DNA of 64,000 nt. Origin: Blastocystis hominis. Taxonomy: Eukaryota > Sar > Bigyra > Opalinata > Blastocystidae. The DNA is taken from contig NW_013171816.1 in assembly GCF_000151665.1 (NCBI RefSeq), positions 419,176 through 483,175 on the forward strand, written 5' to 3'. Below, piece by piece: positions 21,615 through 32,733 of the stretch; position 1 is the first letter of the stretch; each line of letters begins with the position of its first letter. The notes under the pieces are model-generated. The model worked only from the letters and a program-made list of their open reading frames with translations. It had not been told where the DNA came from and did no database searches. The translations under genes and the position numbers were made by a program.

Positions 21615-24600
21615 ACTCCTCATAGAAACAGCAGAACGCGGGCTTGCCGGGCTTGGCGTCCTTCTTTCGGTTCATCGGGTCGGGCACGCTGGGGTCCTCC
21701 GCGTGGAACACGGTCAGATCGGCCAGCTGGCAGTCGTTGAGGATGTACGCGCGGCAGGCCTCCATCACCTCCTTCTCGTCGAAGGGCATCTCCAGCGTGA
21801 ACGCGTCCTCGCCCAGCTGCGGGAAGTCGGTCTTCACGGTGAACGACGCGAACGCCAGCACGTCCTTCATCTGCTTTTTGTACTCCTCCGAGCTCGCCAC
21901 ACGCTCCTTCACCACCGCCAGCGCGTTGGGCGCCAGCGTCTTGGTCGCGGGGTCGTAGCACTCGCGGAGAACCGACAGCGCGAACTGCTGCCAGGGGTGG
22001 TACTCGCGCGCGCAGTACACATAAAGCTTGTTCGGACGGTGCCAGTTCGCGGGGAGCTTCTTGGGCTTCTTGTTGATGAACTCGCGCAGCAGGCGGAGGT
22101 TCTTCTTGACGAAGTCGTTGGAGCGCGAGAGCACGGCGTCGACGGGCTGCATCGCGGGCCAGGAGTTCTTCCAGAGCGACTGGGTCTTGTGCAGCGTGAA
22201 GCGCCAGAGATTGTCGGACCAGTGCGGAACGATGGGGGCGAGCATGACCGCCTCCAGCTCGATGAAGCGGAGCAGCAGAGACTTGGTCATCGGCACGCCC
22301 ATCTTGCTGCAGGCGTCGCGGTAGCTGTTGCGGATGCCCTGCATCTCGTAGAAGCTGGGAGTGAGAGAGGTCAGAGAGAGAGAGAAAATACCCGATCTGC
22401 AGCGCGTCACGGAAGCGAATCTCGCGATACGCGGCGTCCGCACGGATCAAGCAGTCGTTCATTTCGTTCACGAAGTTGCGATCCTACGCTCGCGCACCCA
22501 ATCAACAAAACAAACGAAGAAGTTGAGTTCCTCGGGCGTCTTCTCGACGGTCTGCAGCTCGCCGTCCACGACCGTGCGGATGAACTCCTCCTCGGTGGTG
22601 AGCGACAGAATCGCCGCGTTCGCGGTGGCCACGGCGAAGTTCGCGTCGTCCAGACTGCGTGTCAACCGCTGCGATAGAAGGCTACCTGTCGCCCGCGTCG
22701 GCGCACGCGAAGCGCGTGGCGTCGGCGCCGAACTGCTGAATGGCGTCGTCGACGGTGAGGAAGTTGCCGGTGGACTTGGACATCTTCTCGTTGTTCAGCT
22801 GGATGTGTCCGTTGCAGAAGAACGAGCGCGGCATCTTCGAGCCGTCCGGCCAGATCGCCTGGTGGATGTACAGCGACATCATGAGGTGGTTCTTGATCAG
22901 GTCTTTGCCGCTCACGCGGATGTCGAACGGATACCAATACTCGAACTCGTGGCGCAGCTTCTGCAGCTTGGCCTCCTCGATTCCGCACTCTGCAGGATAC
23001 TTCTAAAAATGAGCGCGGATCGGCGGAACGCACAGCGCCGCAGAAGATATAGTCGAAGACTTCCGGCGTCATTTGGTCGGCGCGAATGCCCAGCGGACCG
23101 ACCTTCTCGCCGAAGAGATCGCCCTGCAGCAGATGGGCGATCGTGTAGTACGCCATGTAGATCGTCGAGTCCGACAGCGACTCGATCAAGAACTGCTCGT
23201 CCCACGGAAGCTACGCCTCACCGCCTCTCCTCGCCCGCTACGCGCGTTCCCAGACCGAACTGCCGCGAGCACGCCCAGTTGCTCAGCCACTCGCAGGACG
23301 CCTCCAGCGCCACCTTGGTCTTCGGGTTGTACGTCTCGAGGTGGTTTCGGATGTAGTCCATGATGATGGGCTGCCAGTCCTTCTCGCCGTACGTCAGATA
23401 CCACTGGTCGCTGAACGTCACCACGCACTCATCGCCCGAGCGCGAGATCACCTGCCCGTTCGGCTCGTAGTACAGGAAGGCCTCGCCCGCGTCCACCATT
23501 TCCTGCTGGCAGGCCGGCTTCGCCACTTCCACGCGCTCGCCCGCGTGCTTGCCGGCGATCATGATACCCTCGTAGAAGCCCTTCTTGTACGCGATCTCCT
23601 TCGCCTCCGCGAGCTTCTGCGTGTCGTTCTGGCTCTTAATGCCCATCTCCTCGCAGATCTGCTTGCCCACGTGCTTTCCCATGCCCGGCACCTCGATGAT
23701 GTCCACCACCTACGCCTCGCGCGTCCTCCTCCTCTCGCCTACATCGAACGGCAGCACCATCTCGTCCTTGATTCCGTACTTCTCGCGCAGCTTCGGCTTC
23801 TCCTTCAGGTCGCGAAGCGCCGCGTAATCCGCCGGGGCGTCCGACGGCACCGAAGTCACCACGCCGGTGCCCTTTCCCATGCTGATCGTGAGCAGAGGCA
23901 GCGTGTAGATGCGGCGGTAGATCGCCTGCGGCGACTCGATCGGCAGGCCGAGCAGCTCGTCGCCCGACACGTCCATCACCTTGTCCACCACGCCGAACTC
24001 CTTGAAGAGTCCCTGGTAGGCCATGTTGCGCGCGCTGCGGTCCGAGCAGATGTACAGCTCGCCGTTCCCCATGCGGAACACGCCGTACGTCGCGCCGGGC
24101 AGCACGAAGCAGTTCGTCTGTCCCACCATCGTCTCCGGACGCAGCGTCGCCGCGATCAGATACACGTTCTCGTCGTTCAGCGGCGCCAGCTTCGCCGGCT
24201 TCTCCAGCAGCTTGATCTTAATGCAGGTGAACATCTGTGGCAGCACGCCTTCGCCCGAAGCTCGGTCGTGATCGGCGCAGATCTGCCCGTCCAGCGGGGA
24301 GTAGATCGACGGGCGCTTGCCGAACTTCACGCGGCCCGCCTCGCGGAGCTTCTGGAACTGCCAGCGCACGAAGTGGTCGTAGTAGGGATTGACGCTCGTC
24401 GTGATGAACGAGCGGCGGAAATCGGAGCACAGACCGAACTTCTTGAGGTCCTGCATGCCCAGAGGCGGGAAGTAGCGCAGCCAGTGCTCGGGATCCTGCG
24501 GGAAATTCCGATAGCCTGCGCCCTACCACGAACTTGGGGATCTCTTCCGCGGGAATGCCCTGCTTCTCCAGGATGGTCCACTGGTGCACGGAACTGCCGC

Positions 24601-25183
24601 CCGTCTTCGCGACGAGCTTCGTCTTCTTGCCGTGGAACTCGCCCACGGTGGCTTCCTTCTGCTGCTCGGCCGGCTGCGTGGGTTCCGGTTCGTCGGACGG
24701 GTGATCCTCGGGGAAAACAGGGGGACAGCCGTAGGTTTCAATCTCGTGCTTCAGCTTGTTCGCTGCAGCCTGGATCGGCATTCCGGTGCAGTGGAAGCCG
24801 AACGGGAAGATGGAATTCTCTCCCTTCAAGGCATGGTAACTACACTTCATTCCACGCCCCGAAGTGCGAACCGGGTAGCAAACTCAGCCTTCGTCGCCGT
24901 GAACGCATGGCCCAGGTGCAGCAAGCCGTTCATGTAGGGATAGGGAAAGGTGGCCATATAACTAATGTAAAGTGGCAGAAATGCTTTTACTGGGGCTGCT
25001 TTAAATCCTCAGGGGCGTCAATATTAAATGGCTTCTCCTCCTCCCAAAGCTGTTGCATTTTTTGCTCAATCTCAAGCAAATGGTCTCGCCTAGCAAATGA
25101 CTACTAATAAAGCGTGTTGAGAAAACAAACTTTCGCTCCAATCTACACAATGAAAATGAGCCCCCTCACCCAACCTGTTCCAT
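21615..25183 (-). CDS. LARS1: cytosolic leucyl-tRNA synthetase
   Basis: Charges tRNA-Leu. Small first exons ([23 protein letters not shown]) join in phase 0 through 31- and 30-base introns; a 29-base intron then precedes [20 protein letters not shown], which holds the HIGH-type [16 protein letters not shown], the editing-domain region ([13 protein letters not shown]), the KMSKS motif ([12 protein letters not shown]) and anticodon/C-terminal domains ([20 protein letters not shown]) follow. At about 1,070 residues it has the eukaryotic/archaeal-type length. Introns near 23212-23242 and 23711-23743 are G-rich and resemble each other. The coding frame ends ...CCFYEE plus T at 21615, four bases before TGTTTGTT (21610-21603), so UAA is probably completed by polyadenylation. 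Confidence 0.95.
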
Positions 25184-25320
25184 AGTAGATATATATCTCA
25201 CAGCAAATGTCTTTATAAAAATTCCTCCTTTTGGAATTAATAAAGAAGCAATTGGCATACTGCCATTCATTAGCAGCACCAAATCCGCTGTATTTTGGGA
25301 ATTCCGAAAATAGAGGGAAA

Positions 25321-26209
25321 ATGTGCCAATCCCACACCCATTTTGGTAACGCAGTCAAAATGGCTATGAAACGAATTTTACATGTTATCAAACAGCAGGT
25401 AACACCTGTTCGTGATAGTAGGAGCATGAAAATGTGTTCAGCCTCGTAGACATGATTTGGTGGAAGCAATTTCCAAAAGAGAGCCGCATTCTTTTCGAGT
25501 TCAAAGAACCCGCCGACATTGAAAAATTCACATTGCACTCGGACAAACCGTTTGGGGGTTTGCATAGTAGGACCCTTTGAGTTCTAGGCAGATCGGAGTG
25601 CTCGTTGAGTATCGTTGAGGATGAAAACAAGAAGACTTTTGGTATGCGCCCTTTTCTCAGTTTTAATCGCAGGAAGGTTTTCCGGACACATTCAATTAAC
25701 TCCCGGCATTCCGGGAACGGTATTAGGAAAGAAGTCGTTTTGTGCTTTTCGCTCGCCTGTTTTTCGGCCTCCACTTAATTTGGCAGATTACATAGGATTA
25801 GAAATGCGCGTTCGAACGAGTAATCACGGGTTTGTCTTTAACATTCATCCCGACAATATGGTTCCTTCGGATTTATTTCAAGGATTCATTGTGATCCCAC
25901 ATCGTGATTGGGCTACAATCCAGCTCCCGTTCGCTAACATGGCTTACACAGGCTACGGGTATGGCAAATTCGAGAAAAAACTACTCGACACAAAGAATAT
26001 TCTTAGTGTACACTCTTAGGAATGTGGATTTGATGTAGTTTAATATTGCAATCCACGAGACAAAAGACACGGACTTTTGTTTTGACATCGAGTACATTAA
26101 GGGGATAAACGAACTGGATGTCGAAGGAAAACGTCCGGAAATGAAGAAGGGGATGGAAAAGGAACTAATGAAAACGATTGATTTGAAAGAGAGAGCGCCT
26201 CCTAGTTAG
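25321..26209 (+). CDS. CIA30-domain protein (complex I intermediate-associated, NDUFAF1-like)
   Basis: Exons join to give MAMKRILHVIKQQEHENVF, DMIWWKQFPKESRILFEF, KPFGGRSECSLSIVEDE, TFGRFSGHIQLTPG, GLEMRVRTSNHGFVFNI, WATIQLPFANMAYTGYG and FDIEYIKGINEL-...APPS-TAG (26207-26209). The F-x-SD-x-x-x-GG-x-S opening, the jelly-roll strands and the conserved Trp/Pro-Phe positions are those of CIA30. In other eukaryotes NDUFAF1 assembles mitochondrial complex I, which fits an organism whose reduced mitochondrion keeps complex I. Start is ATG 25321 or 25360 (same frame). A 24-base palindromic intron lies upstream (25290-25313). TGTTTGTT follows the stop by about 8 bases. Confidence 0.75.
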
Positions 26210-26525
26210 TTGACTTGTTTGTTGGACAATTGGAATAGGGGGATCTCCGAACGAACCTACAAAGAATTGGAGCGACATTAAGAAGAGTCTATGCCATTAC
26301 ACCTGAATCATCCAGTCTTCCCAGTTGCACCTTTATTTCTATGTTTGTGAGCCCTTTATTCCTTTGCAATCGATTTGATTTTAGATTAAACCACTCTGAA
26401 CATCCATTATACAACAAACACATCCTATTGTATTCCTTCTTCTCAGTCCTTCTATTCCCATTTATAAATGTACATGTATATATAATAATTCGATTGTTTT
26501 AATATTTTTATTATTAATAATATTA
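26210..26525. other. 3' region between convergent genes
   Basis: Contains the TGTTTGTT of the CIA30 gene near 26215-26222, then AT-rich DNA with a TTATTAATAATATTATTATT-like stretch at 26505-26530. No gene seen. Confidence 0.5.
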
Positions 26526-27298
26526 TTATTCTGACTTCTCACCAACTTTGGAATGCTCATCACCCTGGGGCTCTGATTCTCCCGATACCTTTGGAGCTGG
26601 CTCCACCTCCATTGCTTGAGGGATAAAATGCTGCTCCATTTGGCGAATCATTGCTTCCAAGCGCGCTTGATTATCAATGATGTTGTTTCGAATTCGGGCC
26701 TCTCCGATCAAAGGAGTCACATCTAGAATCCTCAAGAACCACAAGAACCACTACTGCAAACAAGAGACCCTTCTGTGTCCTCCGTTTTCTCTTTCACAAC
26801 CTTTGTCATTTGGATAACATGTCCCTGGGAAGGTGAGTACCCAACATACTTCCTAAGTTCGCTGTAGACACGATTTAGCGCCTCAATGCAGTTATACTAC
26901 AAATAACCCAAACAAGCTGCATCTACAAGACGGAATTTCGCCACAGAGTAGAGATCCGGGCACTGATAAATTTCACCGTTAAGAACATAGTATACAGCAA
27001 CTACTTTCTCAACATCCCCCTTTTCGTCGCTCTGGTGTGTAAAATACTTGATAATTTTAAAGAATGCATTCCCGTCAGTTTGATCGTCCAACTGCTCCAC
27101 CTCATACCGAAAATTGACAGAATCGGTATAAAACGGCGAACTTTTGAAATATTCAATTACATTATCCTTTGTTAATTCCGATAGCAAAAAAGACTGATCG
27201 ATAAAGACTGTCGACAGGTTGTCAGTGTGAAGAAAGAAGTCATCAGGGATTTCTTGATCGTCTACTTATCATCAAAATACAATGACCGTCTAACCCAT
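26526..27298 (-). CDS. MED6: Mediator complex subunit 6
   Basis: Head-module subunit of Mediator, which bridges activators and RNA polymerase II. The ATG at 27298 is split: exon 1 is only ATG-G, then a 33-base intron, then ACGATCAAG (MDDQEIPDDFFLHTD). Family blocks follow: LTKDNVIEYFKSSPFYTD, KVVAVYYVLNGEIYQCPDLY and AKFRLVDAACLGY, then NRVYSELRKYVGYSPSQG after the next intron. A coiled C-terminal exon (NNIIDNQARLEAMIRQMEQH) ends GEKSE-TAA. The protein is somewhat shorter than the animal form. It is divergent from the membrane-protein gene starting at 27420. Confidence 0.88.
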
Positions 27299-27419
27299 AA
27301 AACTGCAAAAACAAAAATCCTCTATGACAGTTATAATCGAGGATGGTTCTGCAAAATTTCGAATATTCCCGCGGCACCCCATGTTTGTGTTCTCGAAAAC
27401 CATATTAACTCCAATTAGT

Positions 27420-28566
27420 ATGCTTCAAGGAGGTGAAAACATCAGTTTGGCAGATATTGCAATCTTCTCTGGAATTTTGTTTGTTGTTATGTTCTTTAGC
27501 CACTTCATTCCGAAATGGTTTGGAATGGGAAAGGTGGGCGAGAAATACATGCTAGTGATCTTTTTCGGTCTTTGCGTTGGATTTATTTTTAACGTGATCC
27601 TTCCTGGAAGTCTGGTGGTTGTGACCGAGGCTCATGAGGATTACGAAGCTCACAACAGCTCTGAGCATGTTGAGGCTCTGCTGCATTTTGGAGGACTGAC
27701 CCACGGTGGAGGCGGTGATGAGGATGGTGATTTCCGTCGCATTCTGGGAGTTGCAATTTGCACTGGATTCATGCTGCTCTTTATTGCCGATTTTATCGCG
27801 AAAGAAATGACTAAGAAGAAGAATGCCCAGGAAGTCGTGCTCCCTTCGAACGAAAACGTAGCGCTCATTAAGAACACGTATTCCAACTGTGGCTTGAAGT
27901 TCTTCTTCTCTATGTTCTATCTCTTTGTCGCTCTTGGCTGCATGGGAGGATATCTGGCTTGCGAGAGTGACAGACAGCGCTTGTTCATCCTGATCACCGA
28001 AGTCGTGGTGATGATTCCTACTTCTATTTTGTATGGCATGCAGACAAAGCGTGATCAGACCAGCACAAAGAAGAGTAAGCAGTGTGGATGATTGTGATAT
28101 GTGTGTAGTGGTGACAGACTTCTTAACTCTTTCGTTGATTGCTCCCCTCTTCAATCTGCTCTTTATCTTGGTGCTCAACCTGTTCACCAGCCCCCTGGCG
28201 AACTATATCATCTCTCTGGGCTACCCTCTGTTCTGCGGACTTGTTATCTACATTAATCTAATGTACTTCATCTCCATCATCCATATTGAGGAAACGGTCA
28301 GTACTACGGTCGGAGCGTTTGTCGTGATGCTGATACCTTACTTTGTGTTTTTGAAGTGGGGAACGCTTTGTTCTCTTTGTTTGAACAATCATTGTGAGTC
28401 ATTCATTCATTCATTCATTCATTCATTCATTCAATCATATATATTGAACCTTTAGTTATTCAATCATTCATTCACTGAATCATTATAATCATCCAACAAA
28501 CATTTCTATTTCTTTCTTTCTTTCTTTCTTTCATTCATTCATTCAAAACTTGCAGTATCCTTTTAA
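27420..28566 (+). CDS. multipass membrane protein, N-terminal half ZIP9-like
   Basis: The ATG at 27420 (MLQGGENISLADIAIFSG) starts a protein with about eight hydrophobic helices. The first three plus the loop HFGGLTHGGGGDEDGD resemble the opening helices and His-rich loop of SLC39A9-type ZIP transporters, with GLCVGFIFNVILPGSL and an acidic/His segment. The later half lacks the usual ZIP metal-site helices, so zinc transport is not established. An intron of about 26 bases near 28075-28101 joins the second half (DFLTLSLIAPLFNLLF). The last intron (28394-28555) is unusually long and repetitive; if spliced, the gene ends LNNHLSF-TAA at 28564-28566. An in-frame ATG at 27324 is an alternative start. 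Confidence 0.55.
28394..28555 (+). repeat. long intron filled with ATTC and TTTC tetranucleotide repeats
   Basis: Begins GTGAGTC, carries (ATTC)n twice and (TTTC)n, and ends CTTGCAG: 162 bases, about five times the local norm. The splice would join CAT-T to TA-TCC-TTT-TAA. Confidence 0.65.
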
Positions 28567-28613
28567 ACCATTCATTCGTATACGATGGAAACTCAACTCA
28601 TCAATGGATTTCA

Positions 28614-29846
28614 CTAATATCTTCCTCGCACCATTCCATTTCCCCCAGGTCTCTGGAAGTAATCGTCGAACAGAGATGGACTAAACACCACATCGTTCTT
28701 CTCCTCCACTTCCACTTCCTCCTCCTTCTCCTTTGCGTGTCTTCGCAGCCTAGCTCCACATTCTCTCTCATCGCCTACGTCTCCTCCACTGTGCTCTCGG
28801 TCAGAAACGACGGCAGCGCCAACGCCTCGGACATCGAAGCCTGCTTCGCATTCGTCGCGCCTTCCATCGACACTTCGATGCTCAACTGGCTCACTGCCGA
28901 TTCCGTGTAGCCATAGCCGCCCGAGCGACCTCCTCCCCCTCCCAAACCACTCATACCGATGATGGCTCGCGTGGTACTCGTTCCGTCCTACAAGAAATCC
29001 AAAGCAGTCCGCATCACAACCTTGTTATACTCCTGCAAAATCTTCTGCTCAATGAGCTTCTGGGGGTTTTCGGAGTGGATCTTCTGGTTGAAAAGCTTCG
29101 AAATCTCGCTCCCGATGTCCATTTCGTTCAGATCCAAGGAGTAGATCTGCCTCTTGATCTTGTCCTGCATGCTCTGGAAGTTCTTTTCCAGCTGGTTTCC
29201 TTCGATATATTTGATAAGCGAGTGGCAGTCGCGACAATAGTACTCCTGCGTGTTCATATCGTAGAGATCGGGACACTCGGCCACGTTGTAGCGACGCCGA
29301 CAATTCTCGTTTGTACATTCCTATATCGTGAAGTTCAAACTCGAAACAAACAAAACGCTCAGCCAAATAGGAACGAGCTTCCACTTCGTTGCTCACTTGG
29401 CCTTGATACATTTTATGCAGTCGGTAGAATACCACTTTCACAAAATGGTCGTAGTTTATATAATACACTTTTACAGAACGATCACTCTAAGGTCGCATTC
29501 CATTTGACCAAACTACCTTGCTAGCTCTTGCTTCATTGTCTCGACGACGAATATGAATAGGGAACGAGTGAACTAACGAAGCTTCCTCAAGAGTGTGCAA
29601 AGACCGGTTTGCCTATGCAAATGAAGTGAAATAGCTACGACCCACATATTTATGGTGAAGCTTGATCACATTATCAGATTCTACTTCATCGTCACGAATA
29701 TACTGATACCGAACAAGCCGATCTGCGATAATATATTCATTATCCGTGTAAAATGCACTACAATCGAAAACTGATCATTTCTCATACCAGATAACAAACA
29801 TGTATAACTTCTTTGCAGTGTCAAGTAAAGTGTCACTTGAACTCAT
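28614..29846 (-). CDS. transcription initiation factor IIE, alpha subunit
   Basis: Loads and stimulates TFIIH at RNA polymerase II promoters. The ATG at 29846 (MSSSDTLLDTAKKLYMFVI) leads through a 30-base intron to CAFYTDNEYIIADRLVRYQY, then YANRSLHTLEEASLVHSF and KVYYINYDHFVKVVFYRLHK, the TFIIE winged-helix region with its conserved YxxNYxxxVxVVxYRLxKM block. A zinc ribbon follows (CTNENCRRRYNVAEC...YYCRDCHS), then a helix-rich segment, a Gly-rich stretch (SGLGGGGGRSGGYGYTE) and an acidic C-terminus ending VFSPSLFDDYFQRPGG and GRY-TAG at 28614. An exact TGTTTGTT occurs inside exon 1 coding sequence (29793-29800). Confidence 0.88.
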
Positions 29847-29923
29847 GAAATACTTCGAAGAGACCCCTTTACGTCAAAAAAAAGAAAAACTAAAAAAAGA
29901 ATTGTGTTTTATTGTGAAAACTT

Positions 29924-30987
29924 ATGCAACAAGAAGAGAGTCTAAAGGAACAGCGCAGAGACTATCGGAACTTGACAAGAGTGGAGCGAACAGGTCAAGT
30001 TCTGTCTGGTACACTTTTATCTATTATGCTAAGTGAAAGATATAACACTGACAACAGACCAGCTTGTATCCATAAGCCAAAAGATTATAAATACTTGCAA
30101 GGAGAATGGAGACGTCATTGAGCTTAGCCGAGTATTCCAAATCATTATATCCAAGATGAAACTCATTTTAGAGTACAAACAAGACGAGTTTATCGCTTCA
30201 CACGGAACACGGTATAAATAAGGATAAGGAGTCGTTATTCGTATAGTCTCGTCGTGAAAAACCATCCTGTCATCGTAAGACCTGTTGCTCCTCGCGATAG
30301 GTCACGTTTTGTTGAAGGTTTGGTTATTTTGATGAATGAGAGACATAGGCGTTCAAAATTTGTCACAAGATACATTATTTTTTCGGTTTCTCTCTCCCAT
30401 TCGAGAGTTGACTTCGAGTCAGATTGACTACTTGATAAATGTCGATTTTGAGGATCATTTCGCTGTTGCAATTGTTTCTGATGAACCAAATTTTCCAGGA
30501 ATGGCGATCACTCGATACATTCGTTCTTTTAGCAATCCTACCGAGGCAGAATGGGCGGTTACAGTCGTGGACAAATATCAAGGATTAGGACTTGGTCGTA
30601 TCTTATTGTATCTAATGAACAAGGTATGAATCCCCTCGTTTTTCATAATCCAGATTGCTTACAGGCATGGAATCAAAACGTTCACAGCTACGATCCATCC
30701 CACGAATTATCGTGTTTTGCGCTGGATGGATGAAATTGGAGCCATTCCCGTCCACACTGAGGATGGGTAGTCTTTCTGCATTTCTCTAAAGTAGACGTGT
30801 ATGGAAATTCCCTCTTCCAATGCCCGAGTCGTTCATGAACCGAGAGGACATTAAGGAAAAACTGGAGCAGATTGTTGAAGGCAATGGTGACCTTCCTCTC
30901 TACCTCGCATCGAACATGAAACAAGATAGTAGGATCCTTTCGAACCTTTTCAGAGTAGGCTATGAGCGCTTACGAGCTTCCTTATAG
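29924..30987 (+). CDS. GNAT-family acetyltransferase with N-terminal extension
   Basis: The ATG at 29924 (MQQEESLKEQRRDYRNL) opens a helical extension of about 85 residues. A 35-base intron (about 30213-30247) joins it in frame to VVKNHPVIVRPVAPRDRSRF. Then come LSQDTLFFRFLSPIRELT, DFEDHFAVAIVSDE, EWAVTVVDKYQGLGLG (the Q-x-x-G-x-G/A acetyl-CoA loop) and AYRHGIKTFTATIHPTNYR. The 'R-x-S-x-E/D-S-x-Y-x-RF-F' and 'QGxGLG' layout is close to bacterial Pat-type protein acetyltransferases, so a bacterial origin is possible. Stop TAG at 30985-30987 is reached whether or not a final 30-base GTAGGATC...GAGTAG intron is removed. It is divergent from TFIIE-alpha. The substrate cannot be predicted. Confidence 0.75.
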
Positions 30988-30988
30988 C

Positions 30989-31331
30989 ATGGTTTGTTCC
31001 AACAAACAATTAATATTACAAATATATAGGTCGAGGTAAGCACACATTCTTGCATTGTTCATCGGAGTTATCACAATGTGGCCGGACTAGTTCCGGGCTG
31101 CGCGGAGGGATATTTGCATGCGTTGCTAAATGTCAAAGATCCAAACTGGAACTTACAATTCTTTCGTATCCGAAGTTTTTCGTTTTCATCGACAGGCTCC
31201 TCTTTGGCCGGACCTGTGTGGATCATTGGAAGTTCGTCAGACATATTTCGTAATTTGGAAAAGAAAAATGAAAGATTGCAGAAAGGGAGAAAATGCGTTC
31301 TTTACCTGGATGCAAAAAAGAATCTTTTATG
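30989..31331 (+). CDS. hypothetical short protein
   Basis: Low-confidence model. ATG at 30989 and a 32-base GTAAGC...CGGAG intron give a frame reading YHNVAGLVPGCAEGYLHALL, KDPNWNLQFFRIRSF and ending at TGA close to the tRNA gene. No family is recognised and the start overlaps the likely poly(A) region of the acetyltransferase. It may instead be untranslated sequence. Confidence 0.25.
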
Positions 31332-31332
31332 A

Positions 31333-31405
31333 GGGGGTGTAGCTCAGATGGTAGAGCGCTCGCTTAGCATGCGAGAGGTAAGGGGATCGATGCCCCTCTC
31401 CTCCA
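31333..31405 (+). tRNA. tRNA-Ala (AGC anticodon)
   Basis: A 73-base cloverleaf. Acceptor GGGGGTG pairs with CTCCTCC, including the G3:U70 wobble that identifies alanine tRNAs; pair 6-67 is a T:T mismatch. The D arm contains GCTCAGATGGTAGAGC. The anticodon stem is CTCGC/GCGAG around TTAGCAT with AGC at 34-36. A 5-base variable loop, T arm AGGGG-ATCGATG-CCCCT and discriminator A follow. No intron and no encoded CCA. A short T-run follows as expected for RNA polymerase III. Confidence 0.95.
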
Positions 31406-31497
31406 TTTTTCATTTCGTATTATTAATTAGAACTTTCGATTTTGTGTTTAAAGTGCAGTACACAAATATGGAGTTTTTATTCGCTCACCCTTCCATT

Positions 31498-31528
31498 TCT
31501 TTGCTTGCTTGCTTGCTTGCTTGCTTGC
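31498..31528. repeat. (TTGC)n microsatellite
   Basis: About seven TTGC units, in the roughly 290-base gene-free stretch between tRNA-Ala and the TOM22-like gene. That stretch also has a short GACCT tandem near 31590 and the TGTTTGTT (minus strand) of the TOM22-like gene near 31636-31645. Confidence 0.85.
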
Positions 31529-31693
31529 CTTCCACTCTTAAGAATTTTCTTCTCAAAAGACATTACTCAGAAACCCATCGCACAGATCTGACCTGACCTG
31601 ACCTGACCAAGTCGAGGCAGAAACACGCTTCAAACAAACAAAGAGACATGTAAAGAAATAGTAATAAAATAAATGATAAAGAACCCCATCCCG

Positions 31694-32103
31694 TTATACC
31701 TTTGTACGCATCATTCGTTCTCTCTCATGGTACTGAATCTCCATGAGTGTTTGCTCTCTATCAATCTACTGATTAGATACCAATAGGAAACCTGCTTCCA
31801 TCGCTAGTGGTAATGCAACTATAATTGTATAGCATCCAAATACCCATAAAAGACGTCCCGCGATATGACCATACTACAGTTGAAATTTCCCATCGATCGA
31901 GTACAGTCCAGCTGTATTGAACAGTTTTGTTGATAAAGCCGGTGATGAACTTTGTGAAACTCGAGTTCTTGATTCGGCGCACAGCTTTTTGAAATTTAGA
32001 CTACCATTTACGTCCCACCTAGATTCCATACCACATTCTTTGTTTTCTTCTTCGGAACTATATCAGAAACTACACTCGGGGCCGGAATCACAGCAGCATC
32101 CAT
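31694..32103 (-). CDS. TOM22/TOM9-like mitochondrial import receptor
   Basis: ATG at 32103 (MDAAVIPAPSVVSDIVPKK). Two 31-base introns (about 32055-32025 and 31906-31876) join in frame to FQKAVRRIKNSSFTKFITG and YGHIAGRLLWVFGCYTIIV, then LPLAMEAG-FLL. A basic/helical cytosolic part, a single membrane helix led by A/GGRLLW and ended by PLxxE, and an apparent IDREQTLMEIQYHE tail match the short plant TOM9/TOM22 receptors (WIAGTT...VPLIIEMDREQ). It lacks a long acidic receptor domain. The last join would need a 15-base intron, so the C-terminus is uncertain. It would accept precursor proteins at the outer membrane of the mitochondrion-related organelle. Confidence 0.6.
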
Positions 32104-32202
32104 CGTGGAATAGTATATAACAATAAGATGGAAAAGAGAATCGTGGCAAAATGTCTCGTATTTCCGCAGTTTCGCATTTTTAAACAAACAGTCAAAAACA
32201 CG

Positions 32203-32542
32203 TTATGCAAAATCATCCTCCTCTTCCGAGCCCGACAAATTCACCGTAGCTTGGACAGGTTCTACATCAACGGGAGCACTCTCTATTTTGCTTGCTGGCT
32301 GCTGCTGAGGATTTGTAGGAGCAGTTTTAGGCTCAGAATTGCTAGCTTGGCGATACTACAAATTATCTTGCCCAAAAGTAATTTTACATCCCCCTTTCTC
32401 CTTCTCTGCTGAAGCTCTATTTGGTTGAGGGCACACCTTCGAATTTGGTTCCAATGCTCTGTACTGATACACTTCAGCTCTATAAGTGACGGATCACTCT
32501 TTACTACGTACGGTCATCAACAAAACCAACTTCTGTATCCAT
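32203..32542 (-). CDS. hypothetical small disordered protein
   Basis: ATG at 32542 (MDTEVGFVDDRT). A 28-base intron joins AEVYQYRALEPNSKVCPQPN and KGGCKITFGQDN; a further intron leads to a Pro/Gln/Ser-rich tail ending LSGSEEEDDFA-TAA at 32203, with TGTTTGTT just downstream. The P-x-S-K-V then G-G-C/S-x-I-x-F-G pattern faintly recalls small microtubule-associated Jupiter/HN1 proteins, but I would not assign it. Confidence 0.5.
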
Positions 32543-32733
32543 AATAAAATGAGACTTCCCGTCGTATATAGATACTTTTTTATTCTATTTTCCATACTTT
32601 TAGGTTGGATGTTCTCGCCCGTTGAGAGATGTAGCTTATTATCATATCAGAATAAGGATTAGTTTCCTTCCAACCAAGGCAGCAACAGGAGCGCAAAGAA
32701 CAGATAAAGGCAACGTACGGTTTATTACGGAAG

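Noticed and set aside
23341..25107. 588-residue plus-strand open frame (and 331- and 361-residue frames at 22361-23356 and 21592-22677)
   Set aside because: They are antisense shadows of the GC-rich leucyl-tRNA synthetase gene; Arg/Leu/His-rich composition, no domains, and the minus strand is clearly the coding one.
29793..29800. Minus-strand TGTTTGTT as the end of another gene
   Set aside because: It lies within the ATG-TTT-GTT codons of TFIIE-alpha and no minus-strand gene ends there.
29800..30036. Plus-strand ORF starting MYNFF
   Set aside because: It is antisense to the first exons of TFIIE-alpha, whose start at 29846 and splices are well supported; the acetyltransferase starts later, at 29924.
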